Below, piece by piece: positions 41,230 to 50,330 of a DNA stretch of 64,000 nucleotides (position 1 is the stretch's first letter; each line of letters begins with the position of its first letter). The notes below the pieces were generated by a model. It was given only the letters and a program-made list of their open reading frames with translations, was not told the origin of the DNA and made no database searches. The position numbers and the translations under genes are program-made. This stretch comes from SSSZ01 sp036732025 (GTDB lineage Bacteria > Pseudomonadota > Gammaproteobacteria > Burkholderiales > Rhodocyclaceae), in the NCBI GenBank assembly GCA_036732025.1, contig DAINDE010000010.1, positions 1-64,000 of the forward strand, written 5' to 3'.

Positions 41230-43224
41230 ATGGGACAACTAGAAGCAATGGCGGACACCCATGCCCGCCGTCTCCGGCAGGCGAGAGAGCTGTTTTTCGA
41301 CCGTGGCGACATGCCGGCAGGTCTGGTCGACCCGTTGGTCATCCGCTCGTGGGAGCGTTGCCGGCGTTTCGGGCTGACGGAGACGGGCGGCACCCCGGTG
41401 GTGGAATCCCTTGACCGGATCGCCCTGAAAACGGAGCAGGAGCGCAACCACCATCTCCTGTTCCAGGGCCGGCCGATCATGGAGCACGTGTACGAGCAGA
41501 TCCGCGAATCGGGCAGCATGGTGATTCTCGCCGACGCCAACGGATTGCTCCTGGATACTGTCGGCGACCCCGATTTCCTCGACCGCGCCCGCCGCGTCTA
41601 TCTGTCGGCCGGCGCCTCCTGGGACGAAACCCGTTGCGGCACCAACGCCATCGGCACCGCCCTGGCCGAGGAAACGCCGACCGAAATCATCGGCGCGGAA
41701 CACTTCCTCGAACACAACGGCTTCCTCACCTGCTCGGCCAGCCCCATCTTCGGCCCGGACGGGCGCCTCGTGGGCGTCCTCGACATTTCCGGGGACTACC
41801 GCGGCCACCAGCGGCACACCATGGGCCTGGTCCGGCTCTCCTCCCAACTGGTCGAAAAGCGGCTTTTCGAATCGGTCCACTCCCGGGACATCCTGGTCTG
41901 CTTCCACCATCGCCCCGACTACCTGGGCAGCCCCAAGGAAGGCCTCGCCGCCGTCTCTCCGGATGGCCAGGTGCTGGCCATCAACCGCAGCGGCCTGGAG
42001 ATACTGCGCATCCGCCAGGTAGACGCCGTGCGCCGGGATTTCGCCATGGTCTTCGAGAACAACCTCTCGTCCCTGGTCGATCGCCTGCGTCTGGACCCCC
42101 AGTCCACCTGCGAGATTTCCGTCGGCAGCCACCGCTTGCACGTACAGTTGCGCGGCCAGTTGCCCCCCCTGGCGGTGGCCGGCCGGGTCTACGACGAAAC
42201 ACCGACCCAGCGCCCTGCCCGCCGCGTGGAAACACCGGGGCAGCCTGCCCTCACCCTGGACACACTCAATACCGGCGACCAGCAGTTGCAGAGCGCCATC
42301 GACCGGGCCCGGCGCATCCTCGGGCGGGACATCCCCATTCTCATCCAGGGCGAATCCGGCGCAGGCAAGGAAATGTTCGCCAAGGCCTTCCACAATTCCG
42401 GCCCCCGCCAGGGCGGCCCTTTCGTCGCCCTCAACTGCGCGGCGATCCCGGAAACCCTGATCGAGTCGGAACTCTTCGGCTACCAGGGCGGCGCGTTCAC
42501 CGGTGCCCGCAAGGAGGGCGCTCCCGGCAAGATCCAGCAGGCCCACGGCGGCACTCTTTTCCTGGACGAAATCGGGGACATGCCGCTCAACCTCCAGGCC
42601 CGGCTGCTGCGCGTGTTGCAGGAGCGCAGCATCACGCCCCTGGGTAGCACGCGTACCATCCAGGTGGACATTTCCCTGGTCTGCGCCACCCACCGCCGGC
42701 TGCGCGAGGAAGTTTCCCGCGGCACTTTCCGGGAGGATCTCTACTACCGCCTCAACGGCCTGTGCGTGACCCTTCCCGCCCTGCGGGAACGGACGGACAT
42801 CCGGGAACTGGTCACCAAGCTGGCCAACGAGGAGGCCCGCAACCGCCCGCTCGTGGGCTTCTCGGAAACCGCCCTCGCCGCGATGGCGCGCTATTCCTGG
42901 CCCGGCAACATCCGCCAGCTCTATAACGTCATCCGCGTGGCCATCGCCCTGCTGGACGAAAACGAAACGGTCATCACCGAACACCACCTGCCGGAAGAAC
43001 TGTTCGAAGGTCCGGCCGGTGCAGCGGAGCCCTTCGAAGCGGCCCGGGACAGCCTGGCCTGGCAGCCGGCCCCCCTCGACAGCGGAACGGGAGGGAGCCT
43101 CGAGGAAATCGGGCGTCAGGCCGCCCTGCGCGCCCTCGATGCGGCCGGGGGCAACATTTCGGCGGCCGCCCGGCAGTTGGGTATCAGCCGGAATACGCTG
43201 TACCGCAAACTCGGGCGGCTGTAG
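41230..43224 (+). CDS. acoR: AcoR-type sigma-54-dependent activator
   Basis: The 664-residue protein has the full AcoR layout. An N-terminal GAF sensor (DPLVIRSWERCRRFGL, DETRCGTNAIGTALAEE) comes first, then a PAS-like middle region (VSPDGQVLAINRSGLEILRI). The AAA+ domain has Walker A GESGAGKE near residue 375, GAFTGA near 420 and Walker B GGTLFLDEIG; a Fis-type helix-turn-helix (NISAAARQLGISRNTLYRKLG) ends it. It activates sigma-54 promoters in response to a small molecule. It is itself behind a sigma-54 promoter, suggesting autoactivation, and faces pedF. GGAGG precedes the ATG. It is the best candidate regulator for the sigma-54 promoters in this cluster. Confidence 0.93.
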   Translation: MGQLEAMADTHARRLRQARELFFDRGDMPAGLVDPLVIRSWERCRRFGLTETGGTPVVESLDRIALKTEQERNHHLLFQGRPIMEHVYEQIRESGSMVILADANGLLLDTVGDPDFLDRARRVYLSAGASWDETRCGTNAIGTALAEETPTEIIGAEHFLEHNGFLTCSASPIFGPDGRLVGVLDISGDYRGHQRHTMGLVRLSSQLVEKRLFESVHSRDILVCFHHRPDYLGSPKEGLAAVSPDGQVLAINRSGLEILRIRQVDAVRRDFAMVFENNLSSLVDRLRLDPQSTCEISVGSHRLHVQLRGQLPPLAVAGRVYDETPTQRPARRVETPGQPALTLDTLNTGDQQLQSAIDRARRILGRDIPILIQGESGAGKEMFAKAFHNSGPRQGGPFVALNCAAIPETLIESELFGYQGGAFTGARKEGAPGKIQQAHGGTLFLDEIGDMPLNLQARLLRVLQERSITPLGSTRTIQVDISLVCATHRRLREEVSRGTFREDLYYRLNGLCVTLPALRERTDIRELVTKLANEEARNRPLVGFSETALAAMARYSWPGNIRQLYNVIRVAIALLDENETVITEHHLPEELFEGPAGAAEPFEAARDSLAWQPAPLDSGTGGSLEEIGRQAALRALDAAGGNISAAARQLGISRNTLYRKLGRL

Positions 43225-43308
43225 GTTAGTTTCCGCCGGCGAGCCGGCCACAGGGGAAAAGAGGCCGCGTAAAATCGGCCTCCTTCCGATTCTTCGCACA
43301 TCGATACC

Positions 43309-44295
43309 ATGCGCCATCCTGCCGAAGTCCTGTTCGCGGGCGAGAAGCCCTTTCCCGCCCTGCCTGCCGTCGACCACTACGCCGGCTCGGAAAAGCTGAT
43401 GCGCAAGGCCCTGGCCCTGCAAAAGGAACTGGGCCCCATCTTCGACGTCACCTGCGACTGCGAGGATGGCGCCCATGCCGGAGCGGAGCGGGAACACGCG
43501 GAAATGGCCGCAGCGCTCATCATGAGCGAGGACAACGCCTTCGGTCGGGTGGGCGCCCGCATCCATGACGTGACCCATCCCCACTGGCGGGAAGACATTG
43601 CCATCCTCGTTTCCCGCGCCGGCTCCCGGCTGCCCTTCCTGACGCTGCCCAAACCACGCAGCGCCGACGACGTGCGCATCCAGATCGAGGCCCTGCGGGA
43701 ATGCGAGCAGGACCACGGCATCGATCGCCGCATCCCGGTCCATGTCCTCATCGAAACCCACGGCGCGCTGCACGAGGTCTGGGAAATCGCCGCCCTGCCC
43801 GGGGTCGAGAGCCTGGATTTTGGCCTCATGGACTTCGTCTCCGGCCACCACGGGGCGATACCGGGCAGCGCCATGAAAAGCCCGGGCCAGTTCGACCATC
43901 CCCTGGTGGCGCGGGCCAAGGCGGAGATCGCCGCGGCAGCGCTGGCCAACGGCGTGGTTCCCTCCCACAACGTCACCACCGAGCTGAAGGACGTCGAGGT
44001 CATCGGCAACGACGCCCGGCGGGCGCGCTGCGAATTCGGCTACCTGCGCATGTGGAGCATCCATCCCAACCAGATCCTGCCCATCGTCGCCGCCATGCGC
44101 CCGGATTTTTCCGAGGTGGCCGCCGCCGGGGAAATCCTCGCGGCTGCCCAGGATTGCGGCTGGGGGCCGATCCAGCACGAGGGCAGATTGCATGACCGCG
44201 CTTCCTACCGCTATTACTGGGAGCTTCTCCAGCGTGCGCGGCTGACCGGCATGGATATTCCCGCCCCGGTCGCCGAACGCTTTTTCCGGCGGTGA
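43309..44295 (+). CDS. HpcH/HpaI aldolase / CitE-like CoA-ester lyase
   Basis: The 328-residue protein has a CitE-like TIM barrel: FDVTCDCEDGAHAG near the start, ARIHDVTHPHW (the substrate arginine), LTLPKPRSADDV, HVLIETHGALHEVWEIAALPGVESLDFGLMDFVSGHHG with metal-binding acidic residues, and RMWSIHPNQI near the end. Relatives cleave malyl-CoA, citramalyl-CoA or related esters. The substrate cannot be read from the sequence. The next gene overlaps its end by four bases. Confidence 0.85.
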   Translation: MRHPAEVLFAGEKPFPALPAVDHYAGSEKLMRKALALQKELGPIFDVTCDCEDGAHAGAEREHAEMAAALIMSEDNAFGRVGARIHDVTHPHWREDIAILVSRAGSRLPFLTLPKPRSADDVRIQIEALRECEQDHGIDRRIPVHVLIETHGALHEVWEIAALPGVESLDFGLMDFVSGHHGAIPGSAMKSPGQFDHPLVARAKAEIAAAALANGVVPSHNVTTELKDVEVIGNDARRARCEFGYLRMWSIHPNQILPIVAAMRPDFSEVAAAGEILAAAQDCGWGPIQHEGRLHDRASYRYYWELLQRARLTGMDIPAPVAERFFRR

Positions 44296-45074
44296 GCGCC
44301 GATCGGGAAACCCTCCCCATCCTCTATCGGGACGAGTGGATGGTCGCCGTGCACAAGCCCGCCGGGCTGCTCGTCCATCGCACCGGACTGGACCGCCACG
44401 AAACCCGTTTCGCCGTACAGATGCTGCGGGACCAGCTGGGGCGCCGGGTCTGGCCGGCCCACCGGCTCGACAAGGGTACCTCGGGGGTGCTCCTCTTCGC
44501 CTTCGATGCCGGCGTCGCCGGCGCCCTCGGCGGCCAGTTCGCCGCCGGTGCGGTGGCAAAGCGCTACCTGGCGGTGGTGCGAGGCCATCCGGCGCCTGAA
44601 GGCAGCATCGACCATCCGTTGACGCGGCAACGGGACGACTATGAATTCATTGCCGGGGAGGACTGCAGCAACGAGCCCCAACCGGCGTCGACACGTTTCC
44701 GCCGCCTGGCGACGACGGAACTGCCCCATGCCGTGGACCGCTACCCCACCAGCCGCTACGCCCTCCTCGAGCTGGAACCCCTGACCGGCCGCAAACACCA
44801 GTTGCGACGCCACCTCAAGCACATTGCCCATCCCATCATCGGCGACGCCACCTACGGCAAGGGCGCCCACAACCGGCTCTTCACCCGGCTGTTCGGCTCC
44901 CGCCGGCTGCTGCTGGCTTGCACCGGCCTCGGCTTGCGGCACCCGGGCGATAACAGGGAAATCGCCATCACCGCACCCCCGGCCGACGATTTCGCCGCCG
45001 TCCTCGGCCACCTGGGCTGGGAAACCCCGCCCGATCCGCGTTTTGGGCCAGCCGGGCCGGGGAACGCTCAGTAG
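44292..45074 (+). CDS. truC: RluA-family pseudouridine synthase, TruC type
   Basis: The 260-residue protein has the catalytic motif HRLDKGTSGVLLFAF with the essential aspartate, VAKRYLAVVRG, LTGRKHQLRRHLKHIAHPIIGDATYGKG and a start like TruC (LYRDEWMVAVHKPAGLLVH). TruC modifies position 65 of tRNA. The GTG start overlaps the aldolase stop. Its 3' end overlaps the convergent CBS gene by seven bases. TruC versus another RluA paralogue is decided by length and the C-terminal motif order only. Confidence 0.87.
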   Translation: MSADRETLPILYRDEWMVAVHKPAGLLVHRTGLDRHETRFAVQMLRDQLGRRVWPAHRLDKGTSGVLLFAFDAGVAGALGGQFAAGAVAKRYLAVVRGHPAPEGSIDHPLTRQRDDYEFIAGEDCSNEPQPASTRFRRLATTELPHAVDRYPTSRYALLELEPLTGRKHQLRRHLKHIAHPIIGDATYGKGAHNRLFTRLFGSRRLLLACTGLGLRHPGDNREIAITAPPADDFAAVLGHLGWETPPDPRFGPAGPGNAQ

Positions 45075-45508
45075 CCGATGGAGCCTTCCAGCTCTTCCCG
45101 CCGGCGGATATCCCGTTCCAGGTCCACGATGTCCTGGCCCAGGGCATCCCGAGCCGACACCATGCCCAGGGGGCATCCGTCGTCGTCCACCACCGGCACG
45201 TGGCGGAAGCCCCCCTCGGCCATGAGGTGAAGGGCATAGGCCAGGGGCTTGTCGGCGCGAATGGTCTGCAGGTCGGCGACCATCACGTCGGCGATGCGGG
45301 TGGAGTCCGGGTCCAGGCCGGCAGCGAGAACCTTGTTAAGCGCGTCCCGTTCGGTGAAGATGCCCGCCATGCGGCCCTTCTCGACCACCAGCAGGGCGCC
45401 GATCCGTTTCTCGGCCATGAGTTTGCAGGCGGCGCGGACAGTAGTGTCCTTGCCGGTCGTGAACAGGTTGCGTCCCTCGATCACGTCGCTAATGAGTCTT
45501 TTTGCCAT
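45068..45508 (-). CDS. CBS-domain protein
   Basis: The 146-residue protein is a single CBS pair (Bateman module): TVRAACKLMAEKRIGALLVVEKGRMAGIFTERD and then LAYALHLMAEGGFRHVPVVDDDGCPLGMVSARD. Such proteins bind adenine nucleotides and act as stand-alone sensors. The ATG has AGGAGACA upstream. No partner is evident. Confidence 0.9.
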   Translation of the reverse strand: MAKRLISDVIEGRNLFTTGKDTTVRAACKLMAEKRIGALLVVEKGRMAGIFTERDALNKVLAAGLDPDSTRIADVMVADLQTIRADKPLAYALHLMAEGGFRHVPVVDDDGCPLGMVSARDALGQDIVDLERDIRRREELEGSIGY

Positions 45509-45595
45509 GGTGTGTCTCCTTGTCGTTATCTCTGAATGTTGGCCGACTTCGCCAGGGGATGCAAGCCTCGCCCCCATGCGACTGTAGGCCGCCGT

Positions 45596-45667
45596 TCATT
45601 GCGAGCGGATGACGATCACCGCGATGACGATGAAGGTAATGACCATGCCGATCAGTTCGATGTTCAT
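45596..45667 (-). CDS. 23-residue single-helix membrane peptide
   Basis: A short frame begins MNIELIGMVITFIV and ends AVIVIRSQ, which is one complete hydrophobic helix with a basic C-terminal end. Its ATG overlaps the stop of the enoyl-CoA hydratase gene (ATGA), a good sign of coupled translation. It resembles other bacterial small membrane peptides in form only; the function is unknown. Confidence 0.5.
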   Translation of the reverse strand: MNIELIGMVITFIVIAVIVIRSQ

Positions 45668-46494
45668 TCGTCGGGATACCTCGGTGGGCGTCCTTCCCGC
45701 CTCGCGGCAAGGGCTTCCTGCAGATCGTCGGAAAGGAGCATGGCAGCATTCCAGGCGGCCACCTGGCGGAGGCCGTCGGCCAGCGTGTGGTCGCGGGCGT
45801 AATTCATGGCTTCCTTGACACCGCGAATGGCCAGGGGCGACTTGGCGGCGATGGCGGCGGCGAGTTCGCGGACGCCTTCCCACAGTGACTCGGCGGTCGG
45901 GAAGCCCCGGTTAACCAGGCCCAGCCGTTCCGCTTCGACAGCATCCACCGAGCGCCCGGTATAGGCCAGCTCCCGGGCCATGCCCTCGCCGACCAGACGG
46001 GGCAGGCGTTGCAGGGTGCCGACGTCGGCAACCATGGCCAGATCGATTTCCCGAACCGAAAACACCGCGTCGGCCGCGGCATAACGCATGTCGCACCAGG
46101 TGGCGAGATCCAGCCCTCCCCCCACGCAGGCGCCGTGGATGGCCGCCAGGACCGGCTTGCGGCAGCGCTCTATCGCCGCGAGGCAGTCCTGCAGGTCGAG
46201 GATGATCCGCCGCAGGCGCTCGCGGCTACGCGCGCCGTCGGCATGGGCCACCTCGCCGGCCACCTGGCCGAGCATGGCCAGATCGATACCTGCGCAGAAA
46301 TTGCGTCCGGCGCCGGCGAGCACCACGGCCCGGACCGCCGGCGCTCCGTCGAGCCAGCGGAAGCAGTTGCGCAAGTCCTGCCAGAGTTCGGCGTTCATGG
46401 CGTTGGCGCATTCCGGGCGATTGAGGCGGACCTCCGCCACCGCCCCGGCAACGGCAACATGGAGGGTGTTCAACTGGGGCCCCTGGCTTGCCAT
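45664..46494 (-). CDS. Enoyl-CoA hydratase/isomerase family protein
   Basis: The 276-residue crotonase-fold protein has GAGRNFCAGIDLAMLG (oxyanion hole) and AAIHGACVGGGLDLATWCDMRYAA, then VREIDLAMVADVGTLQRLPRLVG. The AxVGTLQRLPRL context with Asp in place of the second hydratase glutamate resembles dienoyl-CoA isomerases (ECH1 type), so isomerase activity is more likely than hydratase. The ATG has an AGGAG site. It diverges from the regulator at 46633. Confidence 0.86.
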   Translation of the reverse strand: MASQGPQLNTLHVAVAGAVAEVRLNRPECANAMNAELWQDLRNCFRWLDGAPAVRAVVLAGAGRNFCAGIDLAMLGQVAGEVAHADGARSRERLRRIILDLQDCLAAIERCRKPVLAAIHGACVGGGLDLATWCDMRYAAADAVFSVREIDLAMVADVGTLQRLPRLVGEGMARELAYTGRSVDAVEAERLGLVNRGFPTAESLWEGVRELAAAIAAKSPLAIRGVKEAMNYARDHTLADGLRQVAAWNAAMLLSDDLQEALAARREGRPPRYPDE

Positions 46495-46632
46495 GGCGAG
46501 CTCCTGTTCGAAAAGGCGGGTGGATTCGACTGCCTCCCGATTATGCCACCGGCGCTCCCGGGCGCCGCGGAAGTTATTGACGTATGCGCGAAAACTGACA
46601 TTATTGAAGCCATTGAGGGAAGCGACGACGCC

Positions 46633-47235
46633 ATGGCAATCTCCACCGACACCGAAACCTGCTCCACCCGCGACGCCGCGAAACTCCTCGGCATCAGCGT
46701 CCGCACCGCCCAGATGTGGGTGGAAGAGGGCCGCCTGCGCGCCTGGAAGACCCCCGGCGGCCACCGGCGCATCCTGCGCGAATCCGTGGATGCCATCCTC
46801 CAGCGGCGCCAGCAGGAAACCGCCGGAGTTCCCGACGATTTCGACATCCTCGTGGTCGAGGACGACCGCGTCCAGCGCCAGATCCTGGAAAGCAAGCTCG
46901 CTGCGCTGCGCCCCGGGCTGTCGGTACGCGTCGCCTACAACGGCATGGAAGGCCTCATCAAGATCGGCGAGCGCCAGCCCCAGCTCCTCATCACCGACCT
47001 GGCCATGCCCGGCATCGACGGCTTCCGCATGCTGGCCACCCTCACCTCCACGCCCCTGCTCCGGCCCATGCAGATCATCGCCGTCACCGGCCTGTCGGAG
47101 GAGGAAATCTCGGCCAGCGGCGGCCTTCCCGCCGGCGTCGCCGTCTTTCACAAGCCGCTCAGCCTGCCGGCCCTGCTCAACCTGGTCCTCGCCTACCACG
47201 ACCTGTGGTCCCTGGGACGCCAGAGCGCCCGCTGA
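46633..47235 (+). CDS. HTH (excisionase/MerR-like) plus receiver-domain protein
   Basis: The 200-residue protein starts with a MerR/excisionase-type helix-turn-helix (STRDAAKLLGISVRTAQMWVEEGRLRAWKTPGGHRRI, residues 11-48) and continues with a CheY-type receiver (DILVVEDDRVQRQIL, phospho-acceptor Asp122 in LLITDLAMPGIDG, lysine in VFHKPL). The order DNA-binding domain first, receiver second is the reverse of usual response regulators. No kinase is adjacent. The ATG lies about 140 bases from the divergent hydratase gene. Confidence 0.88.
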   Translation: MAISTDTETCSTRDAAKLLGISVRTAQMWVEEGRLRAWKTPGGHRRILRESVDAILQRRQQETAGVPDDFDILVVEDDRVQRQILESKLAALRPGLSVRVAYNGMEGLIKIGERQPQLLITDLAMPGIDGFRMLATLTSTPLLRPMQIIAVTGLSEEEISASGGLPAGVAVFHKPLSLPALLNLVLAYHDLWSLGRQSAR

Positions 47236-47288
47236 ATCCCGCAGGCCGGCGCGTTAAGTAGTTCACTATGCCGGACGCAAGCCGACCC

Positions 47289-47294
47289 TATAAT
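47289..47294 (+). promoter_or_regulatory. Candidate -10 element upstream of prsT
   Basis: A perfect TATAAT lies 60 bases upstream of the prsT start codon; the -35 position is weak. Confidence 0.35.
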
Positions 47295-47354
47295 CAGGGG
47301 GCTCGCCTCCCGGCGAGGCCATTGCGCCTGCCTCCCAACCCAACCGCCCAAGCC

Positions 47355-50153
47355 ATGCGCCTCCAAGTACGCTCCGCCCTCATCGCCGGCATCCTGGCCC
47401 TCGTGCCGCTGCTCGCCGCCGCCGCCGATCCCAAGGCCGCCCGCTACTACGAAGACGCCCTGGGGCGTTACGAGAAGAAGGACATGGCCGGCGCCGTCAT
47501 CCAGCTCAAGAATGCCCTGCAGATCGACCGCAGCATGCTGGCGGCCCATGTCCTCCTCGGCAAGGCGCTCCAGTCCAACGGCGACCTGCCGGCCGCCGAG
47601 GCGGCGTTCGAGGAGGCGCTCCGCCTCGGCGTCAACCGCGGCGAAGTCATTGTGCCCCTGGGCCAGATCTACCTGCTGCAGGGCAAGTACGAAACCCTGC
47701 TCGAACGCATCACCACCGCCGGCCTTGCCGCGCCCCTGCAGGCGGAAGTGCTCGTGCTGCGCGCCAATGCCCTCAACGAGCGGGGCGACAAGAACGCCGC
47801 CAGCCGCGCCCTCGACGAGGCCCGCCAGGCCGACCCCGCTTCCCTGAGCGTCCGCCTCGCCCAGATCGCCCTGTTCCTGCGCAACGGCGATCTGGCCCGG
47901 GCCGCCAGCCTGTCGGAAGACGTGATCGCCCAGGCCCCGGGGGACGCGTCGGCCTGGAACGCCCGCGGCTCCATCCTGCACATGCGGGGCGATGCCGCCG
48001 GTGCCCTGGCCGCCTACGGAAAAGCCATCGCCCTCGGCGAAAAGTACTTCGACCCCCGCATCGCCCGCGCCGGACTCCTCATCGACCAGGGACGCTGGAC
48101 CGAGGCCGAGGCCGACGTGACGGAACTCCAGCGCCTGGCCGGCGAAGATCCCCGGGTCGCCTACCTGCGCTCCCTGGTCGCCGCCCGGCGGGGCGATGCC
48201 GCCACCGTCAACAAGGCCCTGGCCGACATCACCAAGGCCCTCGACCAGGCACCCGCCGCCCTGCTCAACGCCAACCGCCAGATGCTCTTCCTGGCCGGCC
48301 TGGCCCATTACGGCCTGCGCAACCACGAAAAGGCCGTTGACCACCTCTCCAACTACCTGCGCCAGTACCCGGGCGAACCCGGCCCCACCAAGCTGCTCGC
48401 CAGCCTGTATCTCGAACGGGGCGACAGCACGCGGGTCATCGCCCTCCTCTCCCCCCTGCTGCGCACCTATCCCAACGACGGCCGGGCGCTCGCCCTCCTC
48501 GCCAACGCACACATGCTGGAACGCAACTACCGGCAGGCGACGGCCCTGCTCGACCAGGCGGTGAAGGCCTCCGGCGGCGCCAGCGACATCCGCACCGACT
48601 TCGGCCTGAGCCTGGTGGTCACCGGCAACAACGACAAAGGCATCGAGCAGTTGCAGCAGGTGTTCGCCAAGGATGCCCGGCAGACCCGGGCCGGCCTGGC
48701 CCTGGCCATGCTCCAGATGCGCAACGGCCAGCCCAAGCGCGCCCTGGAAGTCGTGGAAAGCATGGTCAAGGCCGACCCGGCCAATCTCACCGCCCTCAAC
48801 ATGGCCGGCGCCGTCCGTCTGGCGACTGGCGACGCCGGCGGCGCCCGCAAGGCCTACGAGCAGGTGCTGGCCCAGGATCCCGGCTATCAGGCCGCCATCC
48901 TCAATCTGGCCCGCCTCGACGTCCGCGAAGGCAAGATCGAGGCGGCGCGCCAGCGGCTTGCCCAGATACTCAAGTCCGACATCGTCAATGTCGATGCCAT
49001 GATCGAACTGGCGGCGGTCGAAGAAAGGGCCGGCCGCGTCTCCGAAGCGGTCCGCTGGCTCGAAAAGGCCCGCTCGGAAAGCAAGGGCACCGTGCGCGGC
49101 GGCAGCCTGCTCGCCGAACTGCACCTGCGCACGGGCAATCTCGACCAGGCCCTGGCCGTCGCCAAGGACACCGCCGCAAGGCTACCGGAAAGCCTCTCGG
49201 CCCTGGGCATCCTGGCGCGAACCCAACTGGCCTCCCGGGACAACCGGGGCGCCCGCCAGACCCTGGCGGACATGACCCGCTACGCCAACTACGACCCCGA
49301 CGCCCAACTGGAGATCGCCCGGCTGCAAATGGCCGCCGGCAACGATTCCGGCGCCACCTACAGTCTCGAGAAGGCCCTCGGCACCCGCCCCGACTGGCTG
49401 CCCGCGCTCGTCATGTACGCCGAAGTGAATATCGCCCAGCGCGACTACGCCAAGGCCGAACAGCGCATCCGCGGCATTGCCGAGAAATACCCGGGCAACG
49501 CCGTCATCAGCCGCCTGCAGGGAGACCTGGCGCTGGCCCGCGGCCAGCACGCCGCGGCCGTCGCCAGCTACACGGCCGGACTGAAGAAGGACTCAGCCCC
49601 CGACCTCCCCCTTCGCATCTTCCAGGCCCACCTCGGTGCCGGCGAGTTGAACAAGGGGCTGGCTTTCCTCGAGAAATGGCAAAAGGAGCACCCGGGCAAT
49701 GCCACCGTGCTGCGCACCCTCGGCGACGCCAACCTGCGCGCCGGCAACCTGCAGGGCGCTCGCAGCGCCTACGAGCAACTGTTGAAGATCAGTCCGGACG
49801 ATGCCGATGCCCTGAACAACCTGGCCCAGGCAGCCCTGAAGCAAAACGACAAGGCGGCCGTCGGTTTCGCCGAAAGGGCCTTCGCCCTACGCCCCAGCGA
49901 CGCCGGCATCATCGATACGCTGGGCTGGATACTGGTCCGCCAGGGCCAGCTCGACCGCGGCCTGGCCCACCTGCGTGACGCCCGGCTGCGCAACCCGGAC
50001 AATCCGGAAATCCGCTACCACCTGGCTGCGGCTCTCAGTCTCGCCGGCCGCAAGAACGAAGCCCGGGAAGAGCTCACCCAATCCCTCAAGACCGGCATCG
50101 CCTTCCATGGCATCGACGACGCCCGCAAGCTCCAGGCCGAGCTCGCCCGATAG
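47355..50153 (+). CDS. prsT: PEP-CTERM system TPR-repeat protein PrsT
   Basis: The 932-residue protein has a signal peptide (LIAGILALVPLLAAAA) and about 20 tetratricopeptide repeats through its length. It begins the mature part with AARYYEDALGRYEKKDMAGAVIQLKNALQIDRSMLAAHVLLGKAL, typical of PrsT proteins of exosortase systems. PrsT is thought to help secretion or assembly of PEP-CTERM proteins and exopolysaccharide. I chose the ATG at 47355 because the signal peptide begins there; the ribosome site is weak. A PEP-CTERM protein follows, though no exosortase gene is within the window. Confidence 0.88.
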   Translation: MRLQVRSALIAGILALVPLLAAAADPKAARYYEDALGRYEKKDMAGAVIQLKNALQIDRSMLAAHVLLGKALQSNGDLPAAEAAFEEALRLGVNRGEVIVPLGQIYLLQGKYETLLERITTAGLAAPLQAEVLVLRANALNERGDKNAASRALDEARQADPASLSVRLAQIALFLRNGDLARAASLSEDVIAQAPGDASAWNARGSILHMRGDAAGALAAYGKAIALGEKYFDPRIARAGLLIDQGRWTEAEADVTELQRLAGEDPRVAYLRSLVAARRGDAATVNKALADITKALDQAPAALLNANRQMLFLAGLAHYGLRNHEKAVDHLSNYLRQYPGEPGPTKLLASLYLERGDSTRVIALLSPLLRTYPNDGRALALLANAHMLERNYRQATALLDQAVKASGGASDIRTDFGLSLVVTGNNDKGIEQLQQVFAKDARQTRAGLALAMLQMRNGQPKRALEVVESMVKADPANLTALNMAGAVRLATGDAGGARKAYEQVLAQDPGYQAAILNLARLDVREGKIEAARQRLAQILKSDIVNVDAMIELAAVEERAGRVSEAVRWLEKARSESKGTVRGGSLLAELHLRTGNLDQALAVAKDTAARLPESLSALGILARTQLASRDNRGARQTLADMTRYANYDPDAQLEIARLQMAAGNDSGATYSLEKALGTRPDWLPALVMYAEVNIAQRDYAKAEQRIRGIAEKYPGNAVISRLQGDLALARGQHAAAVASYTAGLKKDSAPDLPLRIFQAHLGAGELNKGLAFLEKWQKEHPGNATVLRTLGDANLRAGNLQGARSAYEQLLKISPDDADALNNLAQAALKQNDKAAVGFAERAFALRPSDAGIIDTLGWILVRQGQLDRGLAHLRDARLRNPDNPEIRYHLAAALSLAGRKNEAREELTQSLKTGIAFHGIDDARKLQAELAR

Positions 50154-50264
50154 ACGCATCCACCGGCGCCCCCGGCCGATGCCATGTCGGAAGACTTTAC
50201 ACCCCTCCGTCGCCGGGGCCGATATTTGCACACATCACATTGATTTAACACATAAAAATGTTTT

Positions 50265-50279
50265 TGGCGCAGAAATTGC
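50265..50279 (+). promoter_or_regulatory. Sigma-54 promoter of the PEP-CTERM protein gene
   Basis: TGGCGC-N5-TTGC followed by T has one mismatch to consensus and correct spacing, in an AT-rich patch 50 bases upstream of the start codon. Sigma-54 control of PEP-CTERM genes through PrsK/PrsR is known from related bacteria. Confidence 0.72.
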
Positions 50280-50330
50280 TACCTGCTCATCATCAACAGG
50301 TGCATGCCCGACCGCAATAGAGAGCCCGCC

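Noticed and set aside
41239..44559. An 1106-codon open frame on the minus strand opposite acoR and the aldolase gene
   Set aside because: Same antisense artefact; the plus-strand proteins have complete family motifs.
45561..45575. GG-N10-GC match on the minus strand upstream of the CBS gene
   Set aside because: The -24 hexamer is a run of G with only three consensus positions, so it is most likely chance in GC-rich DNA.
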